Counted from the first letter of the stretch, positions 1 through 6,979 are shown. The stretch: DNA of 7,803 bases from SIG622 sp045604705 (GCA_045604705.1 JAZUOO010000063.1:1-7803), one strand, 5' to 3'. A program made the numbers and translations. The notes: a model not told the origin generated them from the letters alone.

Positions 1-246
1 GAGGTTCTCGACTTTTACGGCAAACCCCTCTTTGACATCGGTGGCTACGGCTACAACGGCACTGTCGGCAAGGACGGAAAATATACCTTCAACCACTTCT
101 TCCCGGAATGCTCGTGGGGGTATAATGTTCTGGAAATTGAAGATGATAAATTCAAAGTATGGCATAAAACCGTAAAAATGACTTATGTTGCCGAAAATGG
201 TCTTTTTGAGATCAAAGAAAGACTTAGTGATTTTAAGCAGTTTTAG
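1..246 (+). CDS. 3' end of an unrecognised protein gene (5' truncated by window edge)
   Basis: Frame 1 is open from the first base to a TAG at 244-246, giving the last 81 residues of a protein that starts outside the window. The visible part is rich in Gly, Tyr and Phe near its start (FDIGGYGYNGTVGKDGKYTF) and becomes charged later, ending in ERLSDFKQF. I recognise no family, see no membrane segment and can assign no function. The next gene starts 37 bases downstream on the same strand with no terminator between, so the two are probably cotranscribed. Base composition changes sharply inside the frame: 66 of the first 120 bases are G or C, against 37 of the remaining 126. An unbroken frame across that change supports a real coding sequence, possibly a recombinant one. 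Confidence 0.6.
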   Translation, partial: EVLDFYGKPLFDIGGYGYNGTVGKDGKYTFNHFFPECSWGYNVLEIEDDKFKVWHKTVKMTYVAENGLFEIKERLSDFKQF

Positions 247-283
247 ATAATAACTATAAACATAAATATAAAGGAGAAGAAAA

Positions 284-1615
284 ATGAAAAAAATCAAAAG
301 AATGTTTTGGTCAGTTGTTATTACTTTTGTTATTACAGCGGCAATAGGTGTGAATGTATCGGCGGCACAACAGAATGTCACCGTAAGTGTTCCGTCATTT
401 GATGTGGTAATAAATGGTCAGTTGATAGAAAGTTATGAACAAACATATTTACAGTATCCTTTTTATGTGTACAAGGACATTACATATTTTCCAATGACAT
501 ATTTTGATTGTAATACTCTTGGAATATATAATTATTGGACGGCTGAAACAGGAAATATTATAACATCCGGATTGCCATGTGCCGAATATACGGAAGTTTT
601 AGCTTCTTCCACAAGAGGAAAAACGGCAATAGCACAAATTTCTACCTCTAAGATTTCTGTAAACGGAACAGTTGTTGATAATTTAAAGGAAGAATATCCC
701 ATACTCAACTGCAATAATGTACTGTATTTCCCGATGACATGGAGATGGATTAGCGAGTTTGGCTGGCAGAGTAATTTTGCCTATAATACTTTTTCTATAT
801 ATACAAACGACTGTCCTTATAAATATTTAGTTTATGGATATTCATCCGAGGATTTAAAAAGGACATATATTCCCATTGAAAGCCATTATGCCGGAAAGAG
901 TGCAGGGTGGAATACTGCCGTTGATGCAGCACAAATTTCCTTTAAAGGCTATACAGCACTCTATTCTGAGCGTTTTTATGAAAACAATCAGCCGTGGACA
1001 TATTCTGTGGTAATCCCCAACCACATGCTCCCGATATATTTAGGTAACGGTTGGAAAACATTCCAAGATTACTGGAAAAATAACACACATTATTTATGGT
1101 ATATTGCTAATCAAAAATATTACGATGGTATTTCTTATTACGAGGATTATTTTGATGATGTTAGATACCAGGACGGTATTTTAGCTTCTTGTTATAATAG
1201 TTTAAATAGTAAAATAAAAATAGTAGCAAATGCAGGATACGCAAAAACAGCGTCACCTATTGCTATGGATGACTATTATTGGTTGCGTGATAAAAATTAT
1301 GACGGCAAAAAAGATACTCTCAGACTTTATTTGGCAAATATGACAGACAAGACCATAACTGATATAAAACTTTCGTGGGATTGTTACGATAGATTTGGAG
1401 ACCCCATTACCGAAAAATTTTATAATGATCAAGGCATATTGGTGACCAAGCAGAATTCTGAAACATTTGAGGCTATAGGTGACGATGTGGATATTTCTTC
1501 GTATTCATCGACCTGGATTGAATGGAATGTTTCAAGTTATTCAGATATTGATTCTGTTAAAAATATAAAGATAAAAAAAGTAGTGTTTTCGGATGGCACA
1601 ATTTGGGAATCTTAA
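284..1615 (+). CDS. Secreted protein with two stalk-like (copper amine oxidase N-terminal-like) repeats
   Basis: This 443-residue protein has a clear signal peptide: a Lys/Arg-rich start, a hydrophobic core at about 8-24 and a VSA-A cleavage region at 25-28, so it is likely exported. Two related modules follow, at about 38-95 and 122-174. Each has a VNG/ING turn, a central [IV]xYFPMT block (YFPMT at 68-72 and 148-152) and a following LG/FG turn, the pattern of the stalk domain related to copper amine oxidase N-termini. Residues 180-330 are Tyr/Trp-rich and unassigned. D336, N338, D340, G341 and D344 match a DxNxDGxxD calcium-loop pattern. The C-terminal part (345-443) looks like a beta-sandwich ending in KKVVFSDGTIWES. 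No sortase motif or membrane anchor is visible. An AAGGAG ribosome site at 271-276, 7 bases before ATG, supports the start. In sampled 60-base lines GC is about one third, below thrS. The exact role, perhaps cell-surface binding, is unknown; the stalk assignment is by pattern only. Confidence 0.8.
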   Translation: MKKIKRMFWSVVITFVITAAIGVNVSAAQQNVTVSVPSFDVVINGQLIESYEQTYLQYPFYVYKDITYFPMTYFDCNTLGIYNYWTAETGNIITSGLPCAEYTEVLASSTRGKTAIAQISTSKISVNGTVVDNLKEEYPILNCNNVLYFPMTWRWISEFGWQSNFAYNTFSIYTNDCPYKYLVYGYSSEDLKRTYIPIESHYAGKSAGWNTAVDAAQISFKGYTALYSERFYENNQPWTYSVVIPNHMLPIYLGNGWKTFQDYWKNNTHYLWYIANQKYYDGISYYEDYFDDVRYQDGILASCYNSLNSKIKIVANAGYAKTASPIAMDDYYWLRDKNYDGKKDTLRLYLANMTDKTITDIKLSWDCYDRFGDPITEKFYNDQGILVTKQNSETFEAIGDDVDISSYSSTWIEWNVSSYSDIDSVKNIKIKKVVFSDGTIWES

Positions 1616-1684
1616 ATGCCTGAAACAAAAATAATTTTTTATTCACTTGAAGATTTGCAACAGATAACAGAAAGGAAATAAACC

Positions 1685-3622
1685 ATGATCACAATTACAC
1701 TAAAAGATGGCAGCACAAAGACTCTTGAAGCACCTATGACTGCCATTGCACTTGCAGAATCCATCAGCGGCGGTCTTGCAAGGGCTGCGCTTGCAGTAAA
1801 GCTTGACACAGAGGTATGCGACCTTGACACAGTTATTGACAAGGACTACTCGGTTGAGTTTTTAACATTTGACAGCGATGAGGGCAAAAAGGTATACAGA
1901 CATACAACAAGCCATATTCTCGCTCAGGCTGTTAAAAGACTTTATCCTCAGACGAAGCTTGCGATTGGTCCTGCTATTGACAACGGCTTCTACTATGACT
2001 TCGATTCCGACGTTTCTTTCACTCCCGAGGTTCTGGAAAAACTTGAAGCGGAAATGAAGAAGATTATCAAGGAGAATATTCCTTTAAAGAGATATGTTCT
2101 CCCAAGAGACGAAGCTGTCCGGATGATGGCAGACAAGGGCGAGACTTATAAGGTTGAGCTTATTAATGATTTACCCGAGGGCGAAGAGGTTTCCTTCTAC
2201 GAGCAGGGCGACTTTACAGACCTTTGCGCAGGTGCACATCTTCCCTCAACAGGAAAGGTAAAGGCAATAAAGCTTACCTCCTGCACAGGTGCATATTGGA
2301 GAGGCGACTCCACAAAGAAGATGCTTCAGAGAGTTTACGGTACTTCATTCCCCAAGCAGGCAGAGCTTGACGAGCACCTTACAGCAATAGAGGAAGCAAA
2401 AAAGCGTGACCACAATAAACTCGGACGTGAGCTTGAAATTTTTACTACTGTTGACTACATCGGTCAGGGACTTCCGATTATGCTCCCCAAGGGTACAAAG
2501 ATACTTCAGATACTTCAGAGATGGGTTGAAGATACAGAAGAAGCAAACGGCTGGGAAAGAACAAAGACTCCCCTTATGGCAAAGTCTGACCTTTATAAAA
2601 TTTCAGGTCACTGGGATCACTATAAGGACGGTATGTTCGTAATGGGCGACGAGGAGGACGGCAAGGAATGCTTTGCGCTTCGTCCCATGACCTGTCCTTT
2701 CCAGTATCAGGCATATCTTAACAGAGCTCGCTCCTACAGAGACCTGCCCATGAGACTCGGTGAAACCTCTACGCTTTTCAGAAACGAAGACAGCGGCGAA
2801 ATGCACGGTCTTATCAGAGTTCGTCAGTTCACCATCTCCGAGGGACATCTTATGTGTACTCCCGAACAGCTCGAGGACGAATTTAAGCGTTGTCTTGAGC
2901 TTACAAACTACATGATGGAAACTCTCGGACTGAAAGAGGACCTCTCCTACAGATTCAGCCAGTGGGATCCGGAAAACTCCGAAAAGTACATCGGCACAAA
3001 GGAACAGTGGGACGAAGCTCAGGGCGTTATGAAGAGAATTCTTGACGACATTGGTATTGAATACAAAGTAGGCATCGGCGAAGCAGCATTCTACGGTCCT
3101 AAGCTCGACATTCAGATAAAGAACGTTCACGGCAAGGAAGATACCCTTGTTACAATTCAGATTGACCAGATGCTAGCGCAGAAGTTCGGTATGGAATACG
3201 TTGACAAGGACGGTACAAAGAAGAATCCTTACATTATTCACAGAACTTCCATCGGCTGCTACGAGAGAACACTTGCACTCCTTATCGAAAAGTACGCAGG
3301 TGCATTCCCCGCATGGCTTGCTCCCACACAGGTTAAAGTGCTTCCCATCAGCGACAGCCAGCTGCCTTACGCAAAGGGCGTCGTAGCAAAACTTAAAGCT
3401 GCAGGTATGAGAGTGGAGCTTGATGACAGAAACGAAAAGATAGGCTATAAGATCCGTGAAGCACAGCTTGAAAAGATTCCCTATATGCTTGTTGTCGGTG
3501 ACAAGGAAGTGGAAGCAGGCGCAGTTGCGGTTCGTTCCAGAAAGAACGGTGACATGGGTGCAATGCCGACGGACGAATTTATCGCAAAGCTCGTGCTTGA
3601 AGTGGCGAACAAAGAAAGATAA
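1685..3622 (+). CDS. thrS: Threonine--tRNA ligase (ThrRS)
   Basis: This cytoplasmic enzyme charges tRNA-Thr with threonine using ATP and hydrolyses mischarged Ser-tRNA-Thr. The 645 residues are full length and all domains are present in order. A TGS domain spans about 1-61. The editing domain (about 62-225) carries the H73-H77 and C181-H185 signature. The class II catalytic core (about 245-540) has motif 2 around R366 (FRNEDSGEMHG), motif 3 at GCYERTLALLIE with R528, and the zinc and threonine ligands C337, H388 and H519. The anticodon-binding domain covers about 547-640. No key residue appears lost. The AAAGGA site at 1671-1676, 8 bases before ATG, fixes the start. Only 69 bases separate it from the upstream gene, with no T-box and no clear promoter, which is unusual for a Firmicute thrS. 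Transcription may enter from upstream. Confidence 0.98.
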   Translation: MITITLKDGSTKTLEAPMTAIALAESISGGLARAALAVKLDTEVCDLDTVIDKDYSVEFLTFDSDEGKKVYRHTTSHILAQAVKRLYPQTKLAIGPAIDNGFYYDFDSDVSFTPEVLEKLEAEMKKIIKENIPLKRYVLPRDEAVRMMADKGETYKVELINDLPEGEEVSFYEQGDFTDLCAGAHLPSTGKVKAIKLTSCTGAYWRGDSTKKMLQRVYGTSFPKQAELDEHLTAIEEAKKRDHNKLGRELEIFTTVDYIGQGLPIMLPKGTKILQILQRWVEDTEEANGWERTKTPLMAKSDLYKISGHWDHYKDGMFVMGDEEDGKECFALRPMTCPFQYQAYLNRARSYRDLPMRLGETSTLFRNEDSGEMHGLIRVRQFTISEGHLMCTPEQLEDEFKRCLELTNYMMETLGLKEDLSYRFSQWDPENSEKYIGTKEQWDEAQGVMKRILDDIGIEYKVGIGEAAFYGPKLDIQIKNVHGKEDTLVTIQIDQMLAQKFGMEYVDKDGTKKNPYIIHRTSIGCYERTLALLIEKYAGAFPAWLAPTQVKVLPISDSQLPYAKGVVAKLKAAGMRVELDDRNEKIGYKIREAQLEKIPYMLVVGDKEVEAGAVAVRSRKNGDMGAMPTDEFIAKLVLEVANKER

Positions 3623-3657
3623 ATAAAAATAAGGAACTTATTAAAAGTTGACAAAAT

Positions 3658-3689
3658 AAAAGGCGTGTACTTTGGGTACACGTCTTTTT
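3658..3689. terminator. Bidirectional intrinsic terminator between convergent genes
   Basis: CGTGTAC (3664-3670) pairs perfectly with GTACACG (3676-3682) around a TTTGG loop. A G-T pair, a G-C pair and several A-T pairs extend the stem outward. Five T residues follow on the + strand, and the - strand reads CCTTTTATTTT after the stem. It lies 36 bases after the thrS stop and suits termination of thrS; in the other direction it can stop transcripts of the isomerase-like gene. The rest of the 3623-3816 gap shows no further clear feature. Confidence 0.85.
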
Positions 3690-3816
3690 CTGCATTGAAA
3701 AATACTGTCTGCAGCACACACGCACAATATGCCGCCGCTTGTTTACATACCTTTGTGTGTCAATCGTGTTACAGACTGACTGCAAACCTTTTTAGTGAAA
3801 ATATTCAGTGAGTTTT

Positions 3817-4617
3817 TTATTGCACTTTTCTCGAGAATTCAATCACTGTTTCTGCAAGGTTGCCACTATTAACATACTCCAGTATCACCGGTGTTTCCCC
3901 TATCTGCGGGAGCTTTTTGAAAAATGAGGTAAAGTCCCCGTCTCCGTTACCGAAGCGTTCGTAGAATTTACCGTCCGTCTTTTTATCCTTTAAATGGAAA
4001 AGTGCAATCTCGTCGATGTCCTCACAGGTATCTCCCAGGGCAGGAACACCGATATATTTCAGCATATCGCTTGTCCCAAGAGCTGTGCAGACGTAGTTTT
4101 TGAGTCGGAGATAGTCCTCATATCCCGTAAGAATGTCTGAGGGGGCGCACTCTGCGGCAATTGTAAGTCCGCGTTTTGCGGCTTCAGCAAGAGCTTGTGT
4201 AAAGCTTTCGTATACTCTTGTTTTAAAATCTGTCGAGCTTTTCGCCGAATTTGCCAAATGGTTCATCGTACCCGTGTGGGTGGTGATAAGCTTTACACCA
4301 ATGCTTGCCGCAATGTCGCAGTATTCACGCAAGTATTTCAGCGATTCCTCCGTGTTTTGAAAAGAGCCCTGCCATAAGCAGTTATAGACTCCGACAGCGC
4401 AGATTTTTATCCCGAATTCACCGAATATTTCCGAAGCCTTCAGAACATCTGCCACATCGGGAAGCGGTTCGTAGCCGGAAAAGTTATACTTCCAGCCTGA
4501 AAGCTCCTTCTGGCAAAAACAAAGCTCCGCACAGGAAAGTCCGGCTTTGGCAAAAATTTCAGCTGTTTCGGCAACGGTCATACCGCCGAAGGATTTGGTA
4601 CAAGCACCCAGAAGCAT
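3817..4617 (-). CDS. Sugar phosphate isomerase/epimerase-like TIM-barrel protein
   Basis: The 266 residues match the AP-endonuclease-2/xylose-isomerase-like TIM-barrel family, soluble enzymes that usually use a divalent metal to isomerise or epimerise sugars, inositols or keto-acids. Visible landmarks are the N-terminal strand LGACTKSF, ITTHTGT with H114, IAAECAP with E156, ALFHLKD with H208, GNGDGDF at 223-229 and ILEYV with E247. E156, H208 and E247 sit where metal ligands normally lie. The fourth usual ligand, an Asp just before Pro in the strand before HLKD, appears to be Val191 (LKYIGVPALGD), and the following segment is short, so activity may be altered. GGAG (4630-4627 on this strand) lies 9 bases before ATG and supports the start. 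It is divergent from an AraC-family gene, its likely regulator. The substrate cannot be told from sequence. Confidence 0.85.
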   Translation of the reverse strand: MLLGACTKSFGGMTVAETAEIFAKAGLSCAELCFCQKELSGWKYNFSGYEPLPDVADVLKASEIFGEFGIKICAVGVYNCLWQGSFQNTEESLKYLREYCDIAASIGVKLITTHTGTMNHLANSAKSSTDFKTRVYESFTQALAEAAKRGLTIAAECAPSDILTGYEDYLRLKNYVCTALGTSDMLKYIGVPALGDTCEDIDEIALFHLKDKKTDGKFYERFGNGDGDFTSFFKKLPQIGETPVILEYVNSGNLAETVIEFSRKVQ

Positions 4618-4630
4618 AAAAGAGGTCTCC

Positions 4631-4694
4631 TTTTTAACAAAATGATAAAAGTGCGGAATTTAAAGCTAATCAAACCCCATTTTTTACAAAATGG
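4631..4694. promoter_or_regulatory. Candidate regulator-binding repeats in the divergent control region
   Basis: ACAAAATG occurs at 4637-4644 and 4686-4693 in the same orientation, 49 bp apart, each preceded by a run of T. The right copy lies inside a perfect 7-bp inverted repeat, CCATTTT (4677-4683) and AAAATGG (4688-4694). The right site is just upstream of the predicted araC-type promoter; the left one abuts the ribosome site of the isomerase gene. The left site also overlaps a weak - strand -10 (TATCAT, complement of 4642-4647) with a TTGATT -35 (complement of 4668-4673) at a long 20-bp spacing. Direct repeats suit AraC-family binding, but part of the likeness is simple A/T-tract sequence. 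Confidence 0.4.
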
Positions 4695-4706
4695 TTACAG
4701 ATACTT

Positions 4707-4736
4707 TTCCCATCCCGTCTTAAAGCGATGTATAAT
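4707..4736 (+). promoter_or_regulatory. Candidate promoter of the AraC-family regulator gene
   Basis: A perfect TATAAT -10 lies at 4731-4736, with TTCCCA (4707-4712, four of six consensus bases) 18 bp upstream as a weak -35. Transcription would begin near 4743, leaving a leader of about 120 bases. The weak -35 is compatible with activator dependence, and the inverted repeat at 4677-4694 ends 12 bases upstream of it. Confidence 0.4.
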
Positions 4737-4846
4737 AAATCAAAGGAATAATCCGAATATCTATATTATTGTTGTATAGTCCCGATCCGACTGTGTGCTG
4801 TGCACGTGAATTGGAACTGTCAACCTGCTCGCCCCGTGCGGTGCGG

Positions 4847-4852
4847 AAAGGA
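4847..4852 (+). promoter_or_regulatory. Ribosome binding site deciding the AraC-family start
   Basis: AAAGGA lies 10 bases before the ATG at 4863. The longer in-frame start, a GTG at 4800, has no purine-rich site before it, and its extra 21 residues do not look like part of the regulator fold. Confidence 0.6.
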
Positions 4853-4862
4853 ATACAAAAAC

Positions 4863-5759
4863 ATGACCGATAATATCCTGGACGGCAGTACCGTCTTTGA
4901 CCCGGGAAGAGTAAAAATAACAGTTCTGGCACAGTCCCACGATACGCCGAGCTTTTTCCACGTGCAGAAATTCTGGGAATTTATATACGTAGACAGCGGC
5001 TTTGCACTGCTTGGCGGGAACGGAGAATCGGTACTTCTTGCCCGTGGAGATCTTGCGGTAGTCACCCCGGGCGAAAGACATTCGCTGGTGTGTCCGCAGA
5101 ACGCACAGGTACACTGTCTTCTTTTTGAGGATAAGGAGCTTGGCAGTATGAAAGACGAAATATTCGCGCTCCCGGGCTTTCTTGAGCTGTCACTTCGTGC
5201 AAGGGTACTTAAGGACGAACGTGCAAGAGCGAAGAATTCACGGTATGAAAGTATACATCTTGACTACTCCGAATGCCGGGAGTTCATAAGGCTGTGCCAC
5301 GGAATACACACCGAAAGAGTCAACAAGGGCAAAGGCTGGCAGCAGTTGGTCAGGAGCTACCTTTGTCAGGCAATGGTGTTCTATTCAAGGCTGGATATTG
5401 CCGCAAAAAGATCGGAAAAGACCGCCCAGGGCAGTAAGGCTCTATACGCTAAGATAATAAAGTACCTTGAAGAAAACTACACCAAAAACGTCACGGGAAT
5501 CGAGCTGTCAAAGGCTCTGGGGATGTCACAGGAGCACCTGGCAAAGCAATTCAAGAGCGAATTTGACATAACACCCGCAGATTACATAAGACGTTACAGA
5601 GTCGCAAAGAGCATGGAGCTTTTGTGCGGCACGGATATGCCTGTAAGCGAGGTTGCACAAAGCTGCGGCTTCGTGGACATGAGTGCATTTTCGAGAGTGT
5701 TTAAGATGTTTGAGGGAGACACGCCGTCGAACTTCAGGAAAAGGCTGAGAAGAAAATAA
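4863..5759 (+). CDS. AraC-family transcriptional regulator with N-terminal cupin domain
   Basis: From the ATG at 4863 this is a 298-residue cytoplasmic DNA-binding protein of normal length for the family. The N-terminal half (about 30-90) is a cupin sensor: FFHVQKFWEFIYVDSG with H33 and E39, a GDLAVVTPGERHSL turn with H73, then VHCLLFE. It probably binds a small ligand such as a sugar. The C-terminal AraC/XylS domain (about 193-296) has two helix-turn-helix units. The first is around ELSKALGMSQEHLAKQFK (214-231). The second is around VSEVAQSCGFVDMSAFSRVF (261-280), ending in the family hallmark TPSNFRKRLR. Divergence from the isomerase-like gene, with shared repeats between, suggests it controls that gene and perhaps itself. 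The effector is unknown. A terminator-like hairpin follows 66 bases after the stop. Confidence 0.92.
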   Translation: MTDNILDGSTVFDPGRVKITVLAQSHDTPSFFHVQKFWEFIYVDSGFALLGGNGESVLLARGDLAVVTPGERHSLVCPQNAQVHCLLFEDKELGSMKDEIFALPGFLELSLRARVLKDERARAKNSRYESIHLDYSECREFIRLCHGIHTERVNKGKGWQQLVRSYLCQAMVFYSRLDIAAKRSEKTAQGSKALYAKIIKYLEENYTKNVTGIELSKALGMSQEHLAKQFKSEFDITPADYIRRYRVAKSMELLCGTDMPVSEVAQSCGFVDMSAFSRVFKMFEGDTPSNFRKRLRRK

Positions 5760-5825
5760 CAAGAGAATATATAAGTAAGTGCTAAAATATAGTTTTGTCG
5801 AGTTTATAATTACGGATATTTTTAC

Positions 5826-5865
5826 CCCCGCCCAAGGTTACAAGCCAAAGGCGGGGACATTTTTT
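5826..5865 (+). terminator. Probable intrinsic terminator of the regulator gene
   Basis: CCCCGCC (5826-5832) pairs perfectly with GGCGGGG (5850-5856), and a run of six T residues follows at 5860-5865 after a short ACA spacer. The 17-base loop is larger than usual, which lowers confidence, but the GC-rich stem and position after the stop fit termination. Confidence 0.6.
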
Positions 5866-6049
5866 ACAAATCGGCTTTCAGAAATTTCTTACTTGCGGGA
5901 GAACGGAACATCAGGAACCGCAGTTCCCTGCAGATATGTGCAAAATTTGTACTTCCACAATTTTAATCAAATTGAGAATTGCCAAGCAATTAATCAAAAT
6001 TATCATTCATTGTTCGCCATTCATTATTAAATTTCCCCAAGGTAAACGT
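5866..6049. other. AT-rich intergenic region with small inverted and direct repeats
   Basis: Together with the terminator area this is a gap of about 290 bases with no convincing gene. It holds GGAAC/GTTCC (5914-5927), CAATTT/AAATTG (5958-5974) and AATTGC/GCAATT (5977-5991), plus a direct repeat of TTAATCAAA at 5963 and 5990. Open frames across it on the + strand lack ribosome sites and continue antisense to the MORN gene, so they are not called. It is the 3' flank of both neighbouring genes; I see no clear terminator for the - strand gene. Confidence 0.4.
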
Positions 6050-6823
6050 CTACTTCTCCGCCTCCCCGTTCACAAAGCGTCCCTCATAGACGGAGCCGTC
6101 CGGGAAGTAGAGCCTGCCGTTGCCGTGCATCTTATCCTCTTTAAAATCACCCGCATATTTCGTGCCGATAACCCAGTTATATGTCCCGTAGCCCTCTTTC
6201 ATATCCAGGCTGAAATCACCGATATAGCTATCGCCATCCGCGTAAATGATGGTACCGCTGCCATGCTTAAGGTTATCGGAAAAATATCCGTCATATATGC
6301 TTCCGTCGGCATACTTCATGGTTCCCTTGCCGTCACGTTTGCCGTTTTCAAAGCTGCCGGTGTAGATACTGCCGTCGCTGTAAAGGTAGGAACCATACCC
6401 GTGCATTTTTCCATCAAGGAACGCACCCGAGTATTTTTCGCCGCTTTTTTTTGTAAGAGTTCCGCTGCCGCTGATAAAGTCGTTCTGAAATTCTCCTGTA
6501 TAAATACTTCCGTCTGCGAAGGTCATCTCACCGTAGCCGTGACGCATAAGTCCGTAAAGCTCTCCCGTATATTTTTCGCCGTTACCGAAATCCACCGTAC
6601 CCTTTTCGGTGTCGATTTTACCCTTTTTTCCGTCGGAATAATATATATTTCCACTCAGAGGATACCCCTCCGAATCGGTCTTTCCGAAAAACTTTATGCC
6701 CTCCTCAAGCTTGATATACCTGTAGCCCGACAAAAGAACGCCCCAGACACAAATCAGACTGAGAGTGAGAATGGTTATTATTATTGTAAGATAGTTCTTT
6801 TTAAAAAACTCATGCAGCAACAA
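6050..6823 (-). CDS. Membrane-anchored MORN-repeat protein
   Basis: From the TTG at 6823 the protein has 257 residues. A short N-terminus with two Lys precedes one hydrophobic helix at about 11-32, then a linker to about 80. A MORN array follows, with repeat-start Tyr at 85, 108, 131, 154, 177, 200, 223 and 246: exactly 23 residues each, seven full repeats and a short eighth. Units read like YTGEF, five residues, then HGxGxxxxxDGSx. MORN repeats form elongated beta-hairpin solenoids used for protein or membrane contact; no catalytic domain is fused here. The array lies outside the membrane if the N-terminus is inside, but the charge balance does not settle topology. AAAGGAG directly touches the TTG of the longest frame (6832), so that start is unlikely; TTG at 6823 has ideal 9-base spacing. 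Function is unknown. Confidence 0.88.
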   Translation of the reverse strand: MLLHEFFKKNYLTIIITILTLSLICVWGVLLSGYRYIKLEEGIKFFGKTDSEGYPLSGNIYYSDGKKGKIDTEKGTVDFGNGEKYTGELYGLMRHGYGEMTFADGSIYTGEFQNDFISGSGTLTKKSGEKYSGAFLDGKMHGYGSYLYSDGSIYTGSFENGKRDGKGTMKYADGSIYDGYFSDNLKHGSGTIIYADGDSYIGDFSLDMKEGYGTYNWVIGTKYAGDFKEDKMHGNGRLYFPDGSVYEGRFVNGEAEK

Positions 6824-6832
6824 ATCGGGCAA

Positions 6833-6839
6833 CTCCTTT
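6833..6839 (-). promoter_or_regulatory. Ribosome binding site implying a TTG start for the MORN gene
   Basis: Read on the - strand this is AAAGGAG. It directly abuts the TTG at 6832, too close for use, and lies 9 bases before the TTG at 6823 and 12 before the TTG at 6820. The nearby ATG in CTGCATGAG is out of frame. TTG at 6823 is the best start. Confidence 0.7.
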
Positions 6840-6882
6840 CGGAAGATTATTAGGATTTAGGTACACGATACGACACGCAGTG

Positions 6883-6919
6883 GCAGGAATTGCAACAATT
6901 ACAATATCGCACAATGCTC
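6883..6919 (+). repeat. Left copy of an intergenic inverted repeat
   Basis: The segment starts with GCAGGAATTGCAAC and ends with CGCACAATGCTC (6908-6919). The last 12 bases are repeated exactly in reverse complement at 7731-7742, and the preceding AATTGCAA, then AAT and ACAAT blocks, also match the right copy with few changes. The first 14 bases recur in reverse complement at 7654-7667. It lies 60 bases upstream of the MORN gene's start. The remaining 6920-6979 shows no clear feature. Confidence 0.7.
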
Positions 6920-6979
6920 GGAGGGTAAAACAATTTTTCATTTTGCATTTCCCCATAGGTGACCTGTTCCATAAATATC

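Noticed and set aside
2603..3130. A 175-codon - strand open frame inside thrS
   Set aside because: It is antisense to the conserved catalytic core of thrS and has no independent support.
3648..3653. TTGACA -35-like hexamer after thrS
   Set aside because: No -10 lies at 16-18 bp downstream; the terminator stem occupies that position.
4800..4862. GTG start giving a 319-residue AraC-family protein
   Set aside because: No ribosome site precedes it, and the extra residues look non-homologous; ATG at 4863 has AAAGGA at suitable spacing.
5806..5818. TATAAT within GAGTTTATAATTACGG as a promoter -10
   Set aside because: No -35 at usual spacing and the GC-rich terminator hairpin follows immediately, with no gene on that strand downstream.
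5779..6030. An 83-codon + strand open frame after the regulator gene
   Set aside because: It crosses the terminator-like hairpin and AT-rich repeats, and no ribosome site precedes it.
5936..6853. A 305-codon + strand open frame covering the MORN gene on the opposite strand
   Set aside because: Its start has no ribosome site, its product has no recognisable pattern, and the regular 23-residue MORN array on the - strand is clearly the real coding sequence.
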